6,733 nucleotides of DNA from an uncultured Saprospiraceae bacterium (lineage in GTDB: Bacteria > Bacteroidota > Bacteroidia > Chitinophagales > Saprospiraceae), in the NCBI GenBank assembly GCA_937952155.1, contig CALFYH010000005.1, positions 1 through 6,733 on the forward strand. The letters are read 5' to 3'. The notes below the pieces were generated by a model that made no database searches, was not told the DNA's origin, and was given only the letters and a program-made list of their open reading frames with translations. Positions within the stretch are counted from its first letter, which is position 1, and every line of letters begins with the position of its first letter. Shown here piece by piece: positions 5,972 to 6,733 of this stretch. A program made the translations under genes and the position numbers.

Positions 5972-6445
5972 TCACTTAAATGGTGCCATTTCTTCTTCGA
6001 TATCTTTGCGAAGATTCATCAATTTTAGTGCGTATTCTTGCAATTTTATTTCGTTTTCAGTAGTAGGAATCCACTCTGGCACTGCTTGTGGAGCACCATC
6101 TTTATCCACAGATACGAATACTATAATACAATGCGTTGTCTTTGTAAATGGTTGATCACCGACCACAGTTTTACTCATTACATCGACCATGATGTGCATG
6201 CTAGATTTGCCCGTATAAATCACTTTAGCTTCTATTTTTACAAGGTCACCAATCTGTATTGGTTTGTGAAATCTAATGCCTCCGACATAGACAGTTACAC
6301 AATAACCACCAGCCCAATTGCTCGCACAGGCAAATGATACCTGATCTATCCATTTCATGACAGCGCCTCCATGGACTTTGCCACCGAAATTTATATCTGT
6401 CGGCTCAGCCAAAAACTGAAAGGTTAATTTATTATCTTTTGCCAT
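5972..6445 (-). CDS. Hotdog-fold acyl-CoA thioesterase
   Basis: This 157-residue cytoplasmic protein should hydrolyse acyl-CoA to free acid and CoA. It belongs to the hotdog acyl-CoA hydrolase group (YciA/BACH/ACOT7-like): the start of the fold reads PTDINFGGKVHGGAVMKWIDQVS (15-37), with Asn19 and Asp34 at the usual catalytic positions on and before the long hotdog helix. The next strands carry VYVGGIRFHKPIQIGDLVKIEAKV (52-75) and a GKSSMHIMVDV segment (79-89). A charged C-terminal helix (about 130-153) is usual for the group. Chain-length preference cannot be told. The ATG lies 12 bp after the stop of the HMG-CoA lyase gene, so the two are very probably one operon and the thioesterase may recycle CoA from branched-chain or HMG-CoA pathway intermediates. 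No Shine-Dalgarno site or clear terminator is visible. Confidence 0.92.
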   Translation of the reverse strand: MAKDNKLTFQFLAEPTDINFGGKVHGGAVMKWIDQVSFACASNWAGGYCVTVYVGGIRFHKPIQIGDLVKIEAKVIYTGKSSMHIMVDVMSKTVVGDQPFTKTTHCIIVFVSVDKDGAPQAVPEWIPTTENEIKLQEYALKLMNLRKDIEEEMAPFK

Positions 6446-6457
6446 ATGGGAAATTAT

Positions 6458-6733
6458 TTACAGAAAAACTTTTTGTGCCAATTTCATGGCCTTATTGAAT
6501 GCGATTTTATTAATATGGGTATCAATGTGTTCATTTTCAAGGTATTGGATTAGATTTTCTGTGGCCATATTGCCTGTTAGTTCATCCTTTGCCATTGGGC
6601 ATCCACCATAACCTTTGATCGCTGAGTCAAATCTCCTACAGCCACTTTTGTAGGCCGCATCTATTTTGGGCAACCAATTATGTGGCTGCGTGTGTAGATG
6701 TGCCCCGAATTCTACATCTGGATATGGCGGTAT
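6458..6733 (-). CDS. mvaB: Hydroxymethylglutaryl-CoA lyase, C-terminal part (5' end outside window)
   Basis: The visible 91 codons are the C-terminal third of HMG-CoA lyase, a DRE-TIM barrel metalloenzyme that splits 3-hydroxy-3-methylglutaryl-CoA into acetyl-CoA and acetoacetate, the last step of leucine degradation. The frame is open from the window edge at 6733. The first visible residues include FGAHLHTQPHNW, whose His-Leu-His matches the two metal-binding histidines of the family. AAYKSGCRRFDSAIKGYGGCPMA follows, with the signature catalytic-loop cysteine in GGCP, and then TGNMATE, with the metal-ligand Asn. The C-terminal helices end at TAA 6460-6458. An in-frame TTG at 6673-6671 is internal, not a start, because family-conserved sequence continues upstream of it. 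The gene is first in an apparent two-gene unit with the thioesterase, 12 bp away. Confidence 0.93.
   Translation of the reverse strand: MPPYPDVEFGAHLHTQPHNWLPKIDAAYKSGCRRFDSAIKGYGGCPMAKDELTGNMATENLIQYLENEHIDTHINKIAFNKAMKLAQKVFL

Noticed and set aside
6038..6337. 99-codon plus-strand ORF opposite the thioesterase
   Set aside because: The thioesterase on the other strand has clear family motifs; the plus-strand translation is rich in Phe, Tyr, His and Cys with no domain, typical of an antisense frame.
6458..6673. Independent 71-residue gene beginning at TTG 6673
   Set aside because: The frame stays open to the window edge and the upstream residues (FGAHLHTQP) are conserved HMG-CoA lyase sequence, so this is only the 3' part of a longer gene.
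1..6733. Defence island, mobile element, CRISPR array or biosynthetic cluster
   Set aside because: No transposase, integrase, direct-repeat array, toxin-antitoxin pair or multi-gene biosynthetic set is present; gene content and base composition look uniform.

Overview
The window is AT-rich and looks like chromosomal DNA of a free-living member of the Bacteroidota, possibly near Saprospiria or Cytophagia. The grounds are a secreted peptidase with a C-terminal type IX secretion (Por) sorting domain, a DUF6438-type lipoprotein, starts without clear Shine-Dalgarno sequences, and at least two promoters of the Bacteroidota form TTG-N(17-23)-TAnnTTTG. The phylum call is fairly safe; the class is a guess. 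I see no phage, IS element, tRNA, rRNA or CRISPR array, and no gene that looks transferred.

Layout. Positions 1-111 hold the edge of an unidentified neighbour and an AT-rich leader. kdsB (112-861, +) makes CMP-Kdo for LPS. It converges on, and overlaps by 20 bp, cdd (842-1324, -), a cytidine deaminase. A divergent intergenic region leads to a two-CBS-domain protein (1499-1942, +) with a good promoter at 1428-1458. A conserved Bacteroidota protein of unknown function (1996-2397, +) follows and is probably co-transcribed. An AT-rich spacer with two inverted repeats (2398-2575) precedes a large secreted M14 zinc carboxypeptidase (2576-4960, +). A lipoprotein gene (4992-5747, +) follows at once, but with its own near-perfect promoter, whose -33 element lies in the last codons of the peptidase. 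A 224-bp spacer holds a possible 22-codon ORF that is almost purely a signal peptide or transmembrane segment. On the minus strand, the 3' part of an HMG-CoA lyase gene (6458 to window end) is followed after 12 bp by a hotdog acyl-CoA thioesterase (5972-6445).

How the genes fit together. Three themes appear: envelope building and nucleotide salvage (kdsB, cdd), surface or secreted proteolysis (M14 peptidase and lipoprotein), and acyl-CoA metabolism, probably leucine degradation (HMG-CoA lyase and thioesterase). Most of this is ordinary core genome. The least ordinary item is the lipoprotein, whose C-terminal third resembles the pro-domain (I9/fervidolysin-type inhibitor fold) of subtilisin-like proteases although no protease is attached. 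Three genes (CBS protein, peptidase, lipoprotein) have in-frame upstream TTG codons that would lengthen them; in each case promoter position or signal-peptide structure favours the downstream ATG.
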